NCBI RefSeq assembly: GCF_900129425.1
Contig: NZ_LT670817.1
Location: forward strand, 6,448,001-6,512,000
DNA from: Bradyrhizobium erythrophlei
GTDB lineage: Bacteria > Pseudomonadota > Alphaproteobacteria > Rhizobiales > Xanthobacteraceae
Length of the DNA: 64,000 nucleotides
Reading direction: 5' to 3'
Below, piece after piece: positions 16,903 to 25,837 of this stretch. The position numbers were made by a program, and so were the translations under genes. The notes beneath the pieces are model-generated. The model saw nothing but the letters and a program-made list of their open reading frames with translations, was not told the origin of the DNA and searched no databases. Position 1 is the first letter of the stretch; the number at the start of each line of letters is the position of its first letter.

Positions 16903-17157
16903 GGACCGGATCTCGAATGCCAATCGAGCGTTGGCGCAGTCGCTCTGCAGATGAAAGCGCAAGTCCACACGCACCGAGGCATCGTGGGCGCTTTGGCAAG
17001 GTCGTTTCGCCTATGCCGCCATGCCTGTTTGCCGGAGCTCGCCGGCGCGACTACTCGGCAAACTCAAATGGCGAGCCTTCCAGGATGGTCATAAGATCAT
17101 CCGGCCCTATGACCTGCCCGATCCGATGGGCTAGACACTTGAGGAGGAGGAGGACGC

Positions 17158-19683
17158 ATGGGGCCTGAACTCACGAGTAATTCCCCAGCCAACGCACGCA
17201 GCCCGATTGCTCTCACGAACGTTCGCACCGGACTTGGAGCGGATGCGATCGCCACAGCCCTGATCGAAAACCTGCACTGCCTTCAGGGAAAACTGCCACG
17301 GCACGCGACGCGCAACGACTGGTACATGGCCCTCGCCTACACCGTTCGCGACCGCATGATGGAGCGCTATGTAGCCACCGTGGGATCGATTGCCGGAGCG
17401 AATACGGACGCCAAGGTTGTTGGCTATCTTTCGGCGGAGTTTTTGACGGGACCGCATCTCGGCAACAGCCTCATCAATCTCGGGATATGGCAGGCCGTAG
17501 AGGAGGCGCTGTCGCGAGTGGGGCAAGATCTGTCGGGCCTCCTTGAGCAGGAGGAGGAGCCTGGGTTGGGTAATGGCGGTCTCGGCCGCCTGGCGGCGTG
17601 CTACATGGACTCGCTGGCGACGCTGAACGTTCCGGCTATCGGCTACGGCATCCGCTACGAGTTCGGAATCTTCGATCAGGCGATTCGTGACGGCTGGCAG
17701 GTCGAGGTCACGGACAAGTGGCTGCGCTTCGGCAACCCCTGGGAGATCGTGCGTTCGGAAATCGCGTTCGATGTGAAGTTCGGAGGGCGCACGGAGCCGT
17801 ACCAAGACGAAGCCGGTCGATATTGCGTGCGCTGGCTTCCCGAGAAGGTGGTCAAGGGCATCGCCTACGACACCCCCGTCCCGGGCTACCGAGTGCCCAC
17901 CACAAACCTCTTGCGCTTGTGGAAGGCCGAAGCCACTGAACCCTTCGATTTCGAAGCATTCAACGTCGGCGACTACTACCGGGCCGTGGACGAGAAGGTC
18001 ATATCGGAAACCATCTCCAAGGTGCTTTATCCCAACGACGAGCCTGAAGCAGGCAAGCAGCTGCGGCTGGCACAGCAGTACTTCTTTGTGTCCTGCTCGC
18101 TGCAGGACATGATCCGATTGCTCCTTATGCGCGACAAAGCGCTCAACGAGCTTCATTCGTATTGGGCCGTGCAGTTGAATGACACACATCCCTCCATTGC
18201 CGTTGCCGAGTTGATGCGCCTGCTCGTGGACGAGCACGCGATGGAGTGGGGTGAGGCGTGGGCTGTCACCCAGAAGACATGCGGCTACACGAATCACACG
18301 CTTCTTGCCGAAGCGCTCGAGCGGTGGCCGCTGCCATTGTTCGCCAAGCTATTGCCGCGCCATCTGGAAATCATCTACGAGATCAATCGTCGCTTCCTCG
18401 ACGATCTCCGGCTGCGCTATCCGAATGACGATCAGCTGCTTCGGCGGCTTTCGCTGATCGATGAAGCGGGAGACAAATATATACGCATGGCGCACCTCGC
18501 GAGCGTTGGGAGCCATGCGATCAACGGGGTGGCCGCCCTCCATACCGAGCTTTTGAAGCGGACGGTGCTCCGCGATTTCCACCGGGTGTCGCCGGAGAAA
18601 TTCCTCAACGTGACGAACGGCGTGACGCCGCGGCGCTGGATCGCGCTGAGCAATCCGAACTTGAGCGCGCTCATCACTCGGCACATCGGTGACCGATGGA
18701 TAGCGAATCTGGAAGACGAGCTCAAGCACCTTGAGCCGCTGGCTAGCGACATCGACTTTCAAAGAGATTGGCAAGCCGTCAAGGCCGATAACAAACGCAA
18801 CCTAGCCGGCTTCATCAAGGAGCGCACGGGCGTCATCGTGGATCCGCACTCGCTCTTCGACATCCAGGTGAAGCGGCTGCACGAGTACAAGCGCCAACAC
18901 CTGAACCTCTTATACTTGGTCACTCTTTACAACAGGCTCAGGCGTGACTCCAGCGCTGCGGGACCTCCCCGAACGGTCATCTTCGGCGGCAAGGCCGCTC
19001 CGGGATACCGCATGGCCAAGCTGATCATCAAGTTAATCAACTCCGTCGCGGCCGTCGTCAATCAAGACCCAGTCGTCTCTGAGGTTCTCAAAGTGGTGTT
19101 CCTGCCGGACTTCAACGTCAAGAACGGCCACCGCGTCTATCCCGCCGCAGATCTGTCGGAACAGATCTCCACGGCAGGCAAGGAGGCGTCGGGCACAGGC
19201 AACATGAAATTCGCCATGAACGGGGCAATAACAATCGGCACGTTGGACGGCGCCAACATCGAGATCCGCGACGCAGTGGGACACGAGAATTTCTTCTTGT
19301 TCGGCCTGACGGCTGAGGAGGTCGAAAGAGTAAGGGCTGAGGGCTACAGACCGGGCAGCATATACCAATCAAATCCGGAGCTGCGCGAGGCAATCGACCT
19401 CATCAATTCCGGATTCTTTTCAAACGGCGATCGCGGGCTCTTTTACCCGCTGGTCGAATCGCTGCTCACAAGCGACGACTACATGCTCCTGGCGGACTAT
19501 CAGGCCTACGTGGAATGCCAACAGCACGTCAGCGACGCGTACTCCGATCAAAATGCCTGGACGCGCATGTCTATTCTCAACACCGCGCGGGTCGGTCACT
19601 TCTCCTCCGACCGCTCGATTCGGGAATATTGCCGCGACATCTGGAAGGTCACGCCGATCGCTCCTGACGAAAGACGAGCATGA
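17158..19683 (+). CDS. glgP: Glycogen/starch phosphorylase
   Basis: GlgP releases alpha-glucose 1-phosphate from the ends of glycogen using pyridoxal phosphate. The 841-residue protein is full length. It shows GYLSAEFLTGPHLGNSLINL, EPGLGNGGLGRLAACYMDSL, the acceptor-site NDTHPSIAVAELMRLLVDEH, NVTNGVTPRRWI, the sugar-phosphate site VKRLHEYKRQHLNLL, and the PLP lysine in KEASGTGNMKFAMNGAITIG. One oddity is FNVKNGHRVYPAADLSEQ, where most family members have an A-E-x-I/L sequence in place of NGHRV. AGGAGG is repeated before the start (GAGGAGGAGGACGC). The stop overlaps the start of glgX by four bases, which implies translational coupling. Confidence 0.95.
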   Translation: MGPELTSNSPANARSPIALTNVRTGLGADAIATALIENLHCLQGKLPRHATRNDWYMALAYTVRDRMMERYVATVGSIAGANTDAKVVGYLSAEFLTGPHLGNSLINLGIWQAVEEALSRVGQDLSGLLEQEEEPGLGNGGLGRLAACYMDSLATLNVPAIGYGIRYEFGIFDQAIRDGWQVEVTDKWLRFGNPWEIVRSEIAFDVKFGGRTEPYQDEAGRYCVRWLPEKVVKGIAYDTPVPGYRVPTTNLLRLWKAEATEPFDFEAFNVGDYYRAVDEKVISETISKVLYPNDEPEAGKQLRLAQQYFFVSCSLQDMIRLLLMRDKALNELHSYWAVQLNDTHPSIAVAELMRLLVDEHAMEWGEAWAVTQKTCGYTNHTLLAEALERWPLPLFAKLLPRHLEIIYEINRRFLDDLRLRYPNDDQLLRRLSLIDEAGDKYIRMAHLASVGSHAINGVAALHTELLKRTVLRDFHRVSPEKFLNVTNGVTPRRWIALSNPNLSALITRHIGDRWIANLEDELKHLEPLASDIDFQRDWQAVKADNKRNLAGFIKERTGVIVDPHSLFDIQVKRLHEYKRQHLNLLYLVTLYNRLRRDSSAAGPPRTVIFGGKAAPGYRMAKLIIKLINSVAAVVNQDPVVSEVLKVVFLPDFNVKNGHRVYPAADLSEQISTAGKEASGTGNMKFAMNGAITIGTLDGANIEIRDAVGHENFFLFGLTAEEVERVRAEGYRPGSIYQSNPELREAIDLINSGFFSNGDRGLFYPLVESLLTSDDYMLLADYQAYVECQQHVSDAYSDQNAWTRMSILNTARVGHFSSDRSIREYCRDIWKVTPIAPDERRA

Positions 19684-21833
19684 TGCGGACGGTGAGTACC
19701 CGCGATGTCACATCGGGTACGAGCGCTCCCCTCGGCGCGACGGTCCTGCCGGGTGGCGTCAATTTCAGCGTGTTCTCTAAGCATGCGGTCCTGCTCGAGC
19801 TGTTGCTGTTCGATGACGAGAATGCCACGCAGCCCACAAGGATCATTCCTCTCGCTGCGGATAAATGTCGCACGTATCACTACTGGCATGTGTTCGTGCC
19901 GGACCTTCGGCCGGGCCAGGTGTATGCTTACCGGGCCCATGGGCCCTTCGATCCGGACCGCGGACTTTGGTTTGACCCCGAGAGGGTGCTGCTCGATCCT
20001 TACGGGCTTGCCGTAGCCGTGCCCAAGGCATACGACCGCTGGGCTGCGGCGCGTCCCGGCGATAATCTTGCCGTGGCGATGAAAAGCGTCGTAGCCGATC
20101 CCAATCGGTACGATTGGCAAGGTGATCTGCCGCTCGCGCGACCCTTTGTCGAGACCGTGATTTACGAGCTGCATGTGGGCGGATTTACTCGTCATCCCAG
20201 CTCAGGCGTCGCGACCGAGAAGCGCGGCACATACGCTGGAGTGATCGAAAAGATCCCATACCTCAAAGATCTGGGCGTCACCGCAGTGGAGCTGCTGCCG
20301 GTGTTCCAGTTCGACGCGCAGGACTGCCCGCCGGGGAAGACGAACTACTGGGGCTATGCGCCGGTCTCGTTCTTCGCGCCGCATCGGGCGTACAGCTCAC
20401 AGGAGAGCTCGCTCGCAGTCCTTGACGAATTTAGGGACATGGTCAAGGCGCTCCACCGCGCGGGCCTCGAAGTCGTCCTGGATGTTGTGTTCAATCACAC
20501 AACGGAAGGCGGCCGGACAGGACCGACGTTGTGCTATCGCGGTCTGGCGAACGACGTCTATTACATCCTCGAGAAGGACAAATCCCGATACGCCGACTAC
20601 ACCGGCTGTGGCAACACGCTGAATGCCAACCAGTCGATCGTGCGCCGGCTGATCCAGGACAGCTTGCGTTACTGGGTATCCCAGATGCATGTGGACGGAT
20701 TCCGATTCGATCTGGCCTCGATCCTGTCGCGCGACGAGGAGGGTCGTTTGCTGCCGAACCCGCCCGTTCTCTGGGACATCGAGTCGGATCCGTTGCTGGC
20801 CGGTACCAAGCTGATTGCTGAGGCGTGGGATGCCGCCGGACTCTATCAGGTCGGAAGCTTCATCGGAGACCGGTGGCAGGAGTGGAACGGCCGGTTCCGC
20901 GACGATGTGCGACGTTTCCTGAAAGGCGACAACGGCTCGGTATCGGGCGTGGCCGCACGGATCCTGGGCAGCCCCGACATTTACGGTCACGAGGAGCGCG
21001 AGGTCGAGCAAAGCATCAATTTCGTGACCTGCCATGATGGGTTCACCCTCAACGATCTCGTCTCGTACGACCGAAAGCACAACGAAGCCAATGGCGAGAA
21101 CGACCGCGACGGCTCCGAGGGCAATCTGAGCTGGAACTGCGGCGTGGAGGGGCCCACCGAGGATCCAATGGTCGAGGCGCTGCGCAACCGGCAGGTCAAG
21201 AACTTCTTCGCACTGGAGCTGTTATCGGCCGGCGCGCCGATGCTGCTCATGGGCGACGAGGTGCGCCGAACCCAGAGGGGCAACAATAACGCCTACTGCC
21301 AAGACTCTGATATCAGCTGGTTCGACTGGAGCCTCCTAGAGCGGCATGGCGATATCCACCGATTCGTGAAAGCGCTCAACAGATTTCGCCATCGCCCTGA
21401 CGTGGTGGCGGAAATGACGGCGCCCAGCCTCAATCAGCTGCTTCGCCGGGCGCCCATCGAGTGGCACGGAGTGGCGCTCAAACACCCGGACTGGAGCGAC
21501 CACTCGCACTCCCTCGCCTTTACACTGCGAAGCTTGCGCTACCGCCTTCTGCTTCACGGAATGCTCAATGCCTATTGGGAACCGCTGACGTTCGAGTTGC
21601 CGCCGGTGTCCGCCGAGCAGGGGTGGCGACGCTGGATCGATACGACGATCGAGGCACCCGATGACATCTGCCCTTGGGAGAGTGCACCTGTCGTAAGTCA
21701 GCCGACATATGACGTGCAGCCGCGGTCCGTGGTCATTCTCGTACTGGCTCTGGAGGGGCCGAGATCATTGGGATCATTCCCGCTTATGGAACAATTCCCG
21801 CCCTCAACCGAAAGCCAATCGATCGTCGCGTGA
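19680..21833 (+). CDS. glgX: Glycogen debranching enzyme
   Basis: GlgX hydrolyses the alpha-1,6 branch stubs left by GlgP. The 717-residue protein has an N-terminal CBM48-like domain (PLGATVLPGGVNFSVFSKHA) and a GH13_11 barrel. Visible motifs are DVVFNHTTEGG (region I), DGFRFDLASIL with the nucleophile Asp (region II), LIAEAWDAAGLYQVG with the acid Glu (region III) and NFVTCHDGFTLNDLV (region IV). MGDEVRRTQRGNNNAYCQD is also typical. The start (ATGATG at 19680) overlaps the glgP stop. GlgP and GlgX together degrade glycogen down to glucose 1-phosphate. Confidence 0.95.
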   Translation: MMRTVSTRDVTSGTSAPLGATVLPGGVNFSVFSKHAVLLELLLFDDENATQPTRIIPLAADKCRTYHYWHVFVPDLRPGQVYAYRAHGPFDPDRGLWFDPERVLLDPYGLAVAVPKAYDRWAAARPGDNLAVAMKSVVADPNRYDWQGDLPLARPFVETVIYELHVGGFTRHPSSGVATEKRGTYAGVIEKIPYLKDLGVTAVELLPVFQFDAQDCPPGKTNYWGYAPVSFFAPHRAYSSQESSLAVLDEFRDMVKALHRAGLEVVLDVVFNHTTEGGRTGPTLCYRGLANDVYYILEKDKSRYADYTGCGNTLNANQSIVRRLIQDSLRYWVSQMHVDGFRFDLASILSRDEEGRLLPNPPVLWDIESDPLLAGTKLIAEAWDAAGLYQVGSFIGDRWQEWNGRFRDDVRRFLKGDNGSVSGVAARILGSPDIYGHEEREVEQSINFVTCHDGFTLNDLVSYDRKHNEANGENDRDGSEGNLSWNCGVEGPTEDPMVEALRNRQVKNFFALELLSAGAPMLLMGDEVRRTQRGNNNAYCQDSDISWFDWSLLERHGDIHRFVKALNRFRHRPDVVAEMTAPSLNQLLRRAPIEWHGVALKHPDWSDHSHSLAFTLRSLRYRLLLHGMLNAYWEPLTFELPPVSAEQGWRRWIDTTIEAPDDICPWESAPVVSQPTYDVQPRSVVILVLALEGPRSLGSFPLMEQFPPSTESQSIVA

Positions 21834-21876
21834 GACGTGGCGTACGCCACCGCACGCCCATGCTGGCACTTTACGG

Positions 21877-22062
21877 ATGCCAGTGCTGATTCTGAAGGGG
21901 AGCGCTGCCTCCGGGCCGCGATCGGCTACGACAAAGGCGCAGGCGATCGACGCCGGAGCTGCGGTCGAAGCAGCGCGCCGAATCGTCGAGCTCGAGCAAG
22001 AGATTGATCTTGATCAATACGACTGCCGGACGCGGGAGTATTTGTATCTAGCTGCGCTGTGA
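21877..22062 (+). CDS. Small hypothetical protein (61 aa)
   Basis: The frame from the ATG at 21877 gives MPVLILKGSAASG, an Ala-rich helix (AIDAGAAVEAARRIVELEQE) and the end CRTREYLYLAAL. Codon use looks coding and the stop falls near the end of the open frame, but no ribosome site is seen. It follows glgX by 43 bases. No family is recognised. A perfect FixK/FNR box lies within its 3' half. Confidence 0.4.
   Translation: MPVLILKGSAASGPRSATTKAQAIDAGAAVEAARRIVELEQEIDLDQYDCRTREYLYLAAL
22004..22017 (+). promoter_or_regulatory. Perfect FixK/FNR box
   Basis: TTGATCTTGATCAA is a perfect TTGAT-N4-ATCAA palindrome. Its centre is 85.5 bases before the ATG at 22096, so RNA could start near 22052. It also encodes IDLDQ within a possible small gene, so chance is not fully excluded. 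Confidence 0.5.
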
Positions 22063-22095
22063 CAAGCGCTTTTTCAATCCCCGATAACCCGACAA

Positions 22096-22296
22096 ATGAG
22101 CAAAGACATGACGGATAAACAGCAGAGAGTGGTTACCTCGCAACCCACGGAAACGGCAAGAGATGCCCTTCGGACCAAGAGCAAGCAGACAGTTGAGGAA
22201 CACTGGGTTCAGGATGCATTGGAGGATGACGAAGTTCGAGAGGCTTTGAAGTGTCTCCATGCACGCGGTAAAAATCATGGGGATAGGTTGGCTTAG
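22096..22296 (+). CDS. Small charged hypothetical protein (66 aa)
   Basis: The product is hydrophilic and charged (MSKDMTDKQQRVVTS, VEEHWVQDALEDDEVREALK, ending ARGKNHGDRLA), without membrane segments. The ribosome site is weak; an ATG at 22108 is an alternative start. The chief support is the FixK/FNR box at 22004-22017 placed as for a class II activated promoter. No family is recognised. Confidence 0.35.
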   Translation: MSKDMTDKQQRVVTSQPTETARDALRTKSKQTVEEHWVQDALEDDEVREALKCLHARGKNHGDRLA

Positions 22297-22458
22297 CTTG
22301 CAATTGCCTGTGATTTGGCCGCTGCTGGCCTTGCCGCTGCCCGGGGTGATCCAGATCCAAAGCTTGTAGCCAAGCACCGAAAAGGCAGCATCGCCGCTGA
22401 TATTCCCCGCCAGCCTCCAGCCAGGCGCTCAGCCTGGTTCGGCGCAAGGGCACGGTAA

Positions 22459-22674
22459 GCCTCGTGGGATTGCCGCCAGGCAGTTGCGGCCAAGGAGCTC
22501 GCCTCTGGACACCGTGCCGTGGCAGATGGCCCCCTCGCTCGCCGAATACGCATATCGGGCATCGGCCCACTTAGCGTCGTGCTGTTCCATGGGGCGGGCC
22601 CTGGTGGCGTAGTGGATGACCGGCTGCGCCGCACTTTGGCGAGAGAGGTATTGGAGCATCTGAGGAACCACTAA
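22459..22674 (+). other. Open frame without a start, possible gene remnant
   Basis: Between 22297 and 22670 no complete gene is found. The plus strand is open from 22459 to TAA at 22672 and reads like protein (RQAVAAKELASGHRAVADGP, LSVVLFHGAGPGGVVDDRLR, EVLEHLRNH). It lacks a plausible start codon and overlaps the end of the converging GH65 gene by four bases. The parent family is not recognised. Confidence 0.25.
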
Positions 22675-24938
22675 AGAGGGCAAACAGTTGCCTGGTCGCA
22701 GCGAACCTCGTGCTGACGGCCATTCACCAAGAGCGTTATCGAGTCCCCGGATTCCAGTGTTGCCTGCAGAAGATCGTGGTCAGCATCGATCCTGAATTTC
22801 AGGCGCCGACCACGCCACTCAATCGCGAAGCCCAGGCTTCGCCACTTCGCGGGCAGCTTCGGATTGATGGCGATTTCGTCGCTTTGCAATGATAGCCCTG
22901 CGAACCCCAAGACCGCCGTGAGCCAGGTTCCGCCGAGAGAGGCCATGTGCAACCCCCCCGCGATAGTCGTGTGCGTATCCGCGAGATCTATCGCCGCAGC
23001 CTGCTGGAAATATCGCAATGCGAGGTCAGAGTAGCCCAGCCGGGCTGCGGCCAAGCCATGCATGGCGCCGCTCAGGGAACTACCATGGCCGCAGCGCGGC
23101 TCATAATAGCGAAAGTTCGCGTCTGCGTGGTCGCCAGCGAATTCTTCCGGTAGCAAGCCGAGTAACGCCACAACATCCGCCTGCTTGATCACCTTGGTCT
23201 TTTGGGTCCGCTCGCGTCCGAGCACGACATCCATCGGCACAGAGCGGCCCTCGTAAGCCGTCAGATCGATCTCCTCAAGGTCGAAAAATCCCGCGAACTG
23301 CTCAAACAGTCCCGTTTGCGGATTCAAGCCGGTCGCCATTGTCTCTGCCACGGTCTGCCATTGAACAAGTTCCGTATCACCCAAGGCGAGCCGGGATGAG
23401 AGGCTTGCCCAGCGCTCAGGCCAGCGTTCGCGTAACAGGCCAACCACATCTATCGCCCGCCGAATGTTCCAGCGTGCCATGACATTCGTGAAGGCATTGT
23501 CGTCTATATGCTCGTGGTATTCATCTGGTCCTATAACGCCGCGGATATGGCAGTAACCGTCCGGCTCCGGCTGGGCGCGGCTCGACCAGAACCGGGCCGT
23601 CTCAAGGAGGATCTCGGCACCAGCCCTCAGGAGGAACTCTTCGTCTCTGGTCGCCTGCCAGTACTGCCAGACTGCGTACGCAACGTCCGCCGTAACGTGC
23701 TGTTCCTGCCTGCCGCAGAGGACTTCGACAATGCGACCATCGGGACAGACAACTCGCTCCGGCGTTGCCTCCGTACCGGTGTCGGCCGATTCCCAAGCGT
23801 ACATGGCCCCGCGCCAACCCATGCCGGCCGCCTTTGCCCGTGCCCCGTCAATGGTCCGAAATCGGTACATCAGCAGCCCGCGGGCCGCCTCTGGCCAAGT
23901 CAATGTGTAGAACGGCAGCAGATAGATCTCGGTATCCCAGAAAACATGCCCATGATAATCATCTCCCGTCAGCCCACGCGCTCCGATGGAGACGTGCTCG
24001 TCCGCGGGGTTAACGGCGCTATTCAGATGATAGGCAGCGAAACGCAACGCCAGTTCTGCAGCCGAATCTCCCTGGACCTCGAAATCGCTGCGCTGCCATC
24101 GCTCTGACCAGGCGGCCTCGTGTTCTTGGACAAGCTTGCGCCAGCCAAGTTGCCGGGCACCCTCGAGCTTCTCCCATGCAACTCGGTCAGGAGCCTCATC
24201 TTGGCTGTCGCCTCGCGCCACGGCCACCAGCCGCGACAGGCATACGTTCTGGCCCGTACGAGTTTTCCAATGCCAAGACCATACGAACGGACCCGACATA
24301 GTCGGTGCGAGCTCGGAGCCGTCAATCTGCAGGCAGAGTGCGGCAGCCATCGCGAGGCGTTTATTTGAATTCCTGGTCCGCCAAACGCCGAGATCCTGCT
24401 CAAGCCGCTCAGACAAAAGCCCGAGGCCCAGTCCCTCAAATGATGCTTCCAGGGTGACCTCGACCTGGCCGTACTCGACCTCCAAATTGATCACGTGCAG
24501 CCCGAGCGCACGCTCATTCAGTGACACGAGCCCCATCGTCCGAACGTGGACGGCGATGTTCGGGTGGTCAATCAAGCGGCATCCTGTGAACAATGCGCCT
24601 CGCCGCATATCGAGAGTCGTGCGATGCGAGGCTACCTCGGCAGGATGGTGTACGAGTGGGCCGCCAGTGGAAATGATGCGGGATTCCAGCCAGCCGGGAG
24701 CGGAAACAAGCACCGGTATGGGATGCTCGGAGCCAGGTATATCGAACAGACCGGCAATGTACGTGCGATGCGGTTCGATCCAGCGCGATCCGCGACTGAC
24801 CGCGCGTCCCCCTCGCACCCCGAGAAAGCCGTTGCTGGTTGCAAAACGTGCCTCATAGATGCCTTCACGAAGTGGGTCGTAACCCTCTGCGACAAGCACC
24901 CAGGTGGGATCTGATGTCGGTTCGAGTAACTTTTCCAT
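22671..24938 (-). CDS. Second GH65 disaccharide phosphorylase
   Basis: A 755-residue GH65 enzyme only distantly related to the one at 14521-16902. It has SNGFLGVRGGRAVSRGSRWI near the start, GHVFWDTEIYLLPFYTLTWP, the catalytic Glu in RGVIGPDEYHEHIDDNAFTN, TKVIKQADVVALLGLLPEEF and GHGSSLSGAMHGLAAARLGY. Phosphorolysis of maltose, trehalose or a related alpha-glucoside to beta-glucose 1-phosphate is the family activity. The ATG at 24938 has GGAGCG 9-14 bases upstream; the frame is open to 24998. It converges on the carbohydrate operon, so it needs its own promoter. Confidence 0.87.
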   Translation of the reverse strand: MEKLLEPTSDPTWVLVAEGYDPLREGIYEARFATSNGFLGVRGGRAVSRGSRWIEPHRTYIAGLFDIPGSEHPIPVLVSAPGWLESRIISTGGPLVHHPAEVASHRTTLDMRRGALFTGCRLIDHPNIAVHVRTMGLVSLNERALGLHVINLEVEYGQVEVTLEASFEGLGLGLLSERLEQDLGVWRTRNSNKRLAMAAALCLQIDGSELAPTMSGPFVWSWHWKTRTGQNVCLSRLVAVARGDSQDEAPDRVAWEKLEGARQLGWRKLVQEHEAAWSERWQRSDFEVQGDSAAELALRFAAYHLNSAVNPADEHVSIGARGLTGDDYHGHVFWDTEIYLLPFYTLTWPEAARGLLMYRFRTIDGARAKAAGMGWRGAMYAWESADTGTEATPERVVCPDGRIVEVLCGRQEQHVTADVAYAVWQYWQATRDEEFLLRAGAEILLETARFWSSRAQPEPDGYCHIRGVIGPDEYHEHIDDNAFTNVMARWNIRRAIDVVGLLRERWPERWASLSSRLALGDTELVQWQTVAETMATGLNPQTGLFEQFAGFFDLEEIDLTAYEGRSVPMDVVLGRERTQKTKVIKQADVVALLGLLPEEFAGDHADANFRYYEPRCGHGSSLSGAMHGLAAARLGYSDLALRYFQQAAAIDLADTHTTIAGGLHMASLGGTWLTAVLGFAGLSLQSDEIAINPKLPAKWRSLGFAIEWRGRRLKFRIDADHDLLQATLESGDSITLLVNGRQHEVRCDQATVCPL

Positions 24939-24998
24939 CGCCGACGCTCCGCTCACTCCGCGATTGGGTAGAGTCGATCCGGCAGGCAGGGAATCCAT

Positions 24999-25549
24999 TG
25001 CAAATTCACAGCAAGCTTTCGGGGAACACTGAGGGACGCGGAACCGTCGCCTGTGCGACTGCGCCCGACGAGGTTCGATTCTGCGTCTTGTGCTTGCCTA
25101 CCTTTCGGAATTGCTATCGTCGGGTCTCGCTTTGCTTGCAAAGCTGGTAAGCGTGGGCGATCGAGAGTTGGATTCGATCCCTGCGCTCCTCCGTCGAGCT
25201 GGTTCATAGCGCTGCCCCTTCTTTCCAGTGTTCACAACTAGTCTGTATCCCTTGGCTCGGCCAACGGAGATGGCAGCTGCATCAACGCGGCGCGGCAGGT
25301 CGGCCTCTTCCTCCATACCGATCCAGCGTAGCTTTTTGATCAGGTTGACCAGCTAGCTGGATGTACGCTCTACGACGGCTTCAGGGCGCTCTTCGATGCC
25401 TAATGACTCTCCTATGGGCGACTCCCTTGCGCATTCCTTTCTTTTTGAGATGCCGCATTGTGAGCCACCAACCAAAGGCGTCGGTATCAATTCGCCGGAA
25501 CATAAGAAGCTAGGTCCGCCACACGTCGGCAGCTCTGCGGCCCGCAACC
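24999..25549. other. Intergenic, no gene seen
   Basis: About 550 bases between the second GH65 gene and the phasin-like remnant. Open frames here are short and have no recognisable product. The promoter of the GH65 gene should lie in the left part. Confidence 0.4.
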
Positions 25550-25836
25550 CTATGAAGGTTGCGTGCGCAGGTGATCGAACAGTTTCGACGCTTCGCCAAC
25601 AGATCGCGACCAGGATTCCTGCGCGAAGTCCAGTTGGCACTTCATTGCTTCGGCAAAGTCTGCACACTCAGCAAGCTTCCTCAGGTGATCCGCCTGGTCC
25701 TGAAGACAGGAAGCAGTGAATCCCAGCGCCCCTTTTGATGCCGTGACGTACGGGTTGTTCGGGAAACCATTAAATGATTTCAGCCACTCAGGAGCTCGAA
25801 CGAAACTGTCGATGCTGCTGCGCTTTCATTTGCCAT
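25550..25836 (-). pseudogene. Phasin-like protein, frameshifted
   Basis: From about 25800 to the stop at 25550 the minus strand reads APEWLKSFNGFPNNPYVTAS, then KGALGFTASCLQDQADHLRK and LAECADFAEAMKCQLDFAQE, ending SWSRSVGEASKLFDHLRTQP. This has the helical pattern and the C-terminal QLDFAQxSWSR...EA motif of alphaproteobacterial phasins, which coat polyhydroxybutyrate granules. The only start, ATG at 25836 (MANESAAASTVSF), is in another frame, so a one-base shift near 25800 breaks the gene or reflects a sequence error. A perfect FixK/FNR box lies 71.5 bases upstream of that ATG. Confidence 0.6.
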
Positions 25837-25837
25837 T

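Noticed and set aside
16903..17157. Protein-like words (LLGKLKWRAFQDGHKIIRPY) before glgP
   Set aside because: Too short and without start or known family; could be chance in GC-rich DNA.
17131..18297. A 388-codon open frame on the minus strand
   Set aside because: Shadow of glgP, whose catalytic motifs are on the plus strand.
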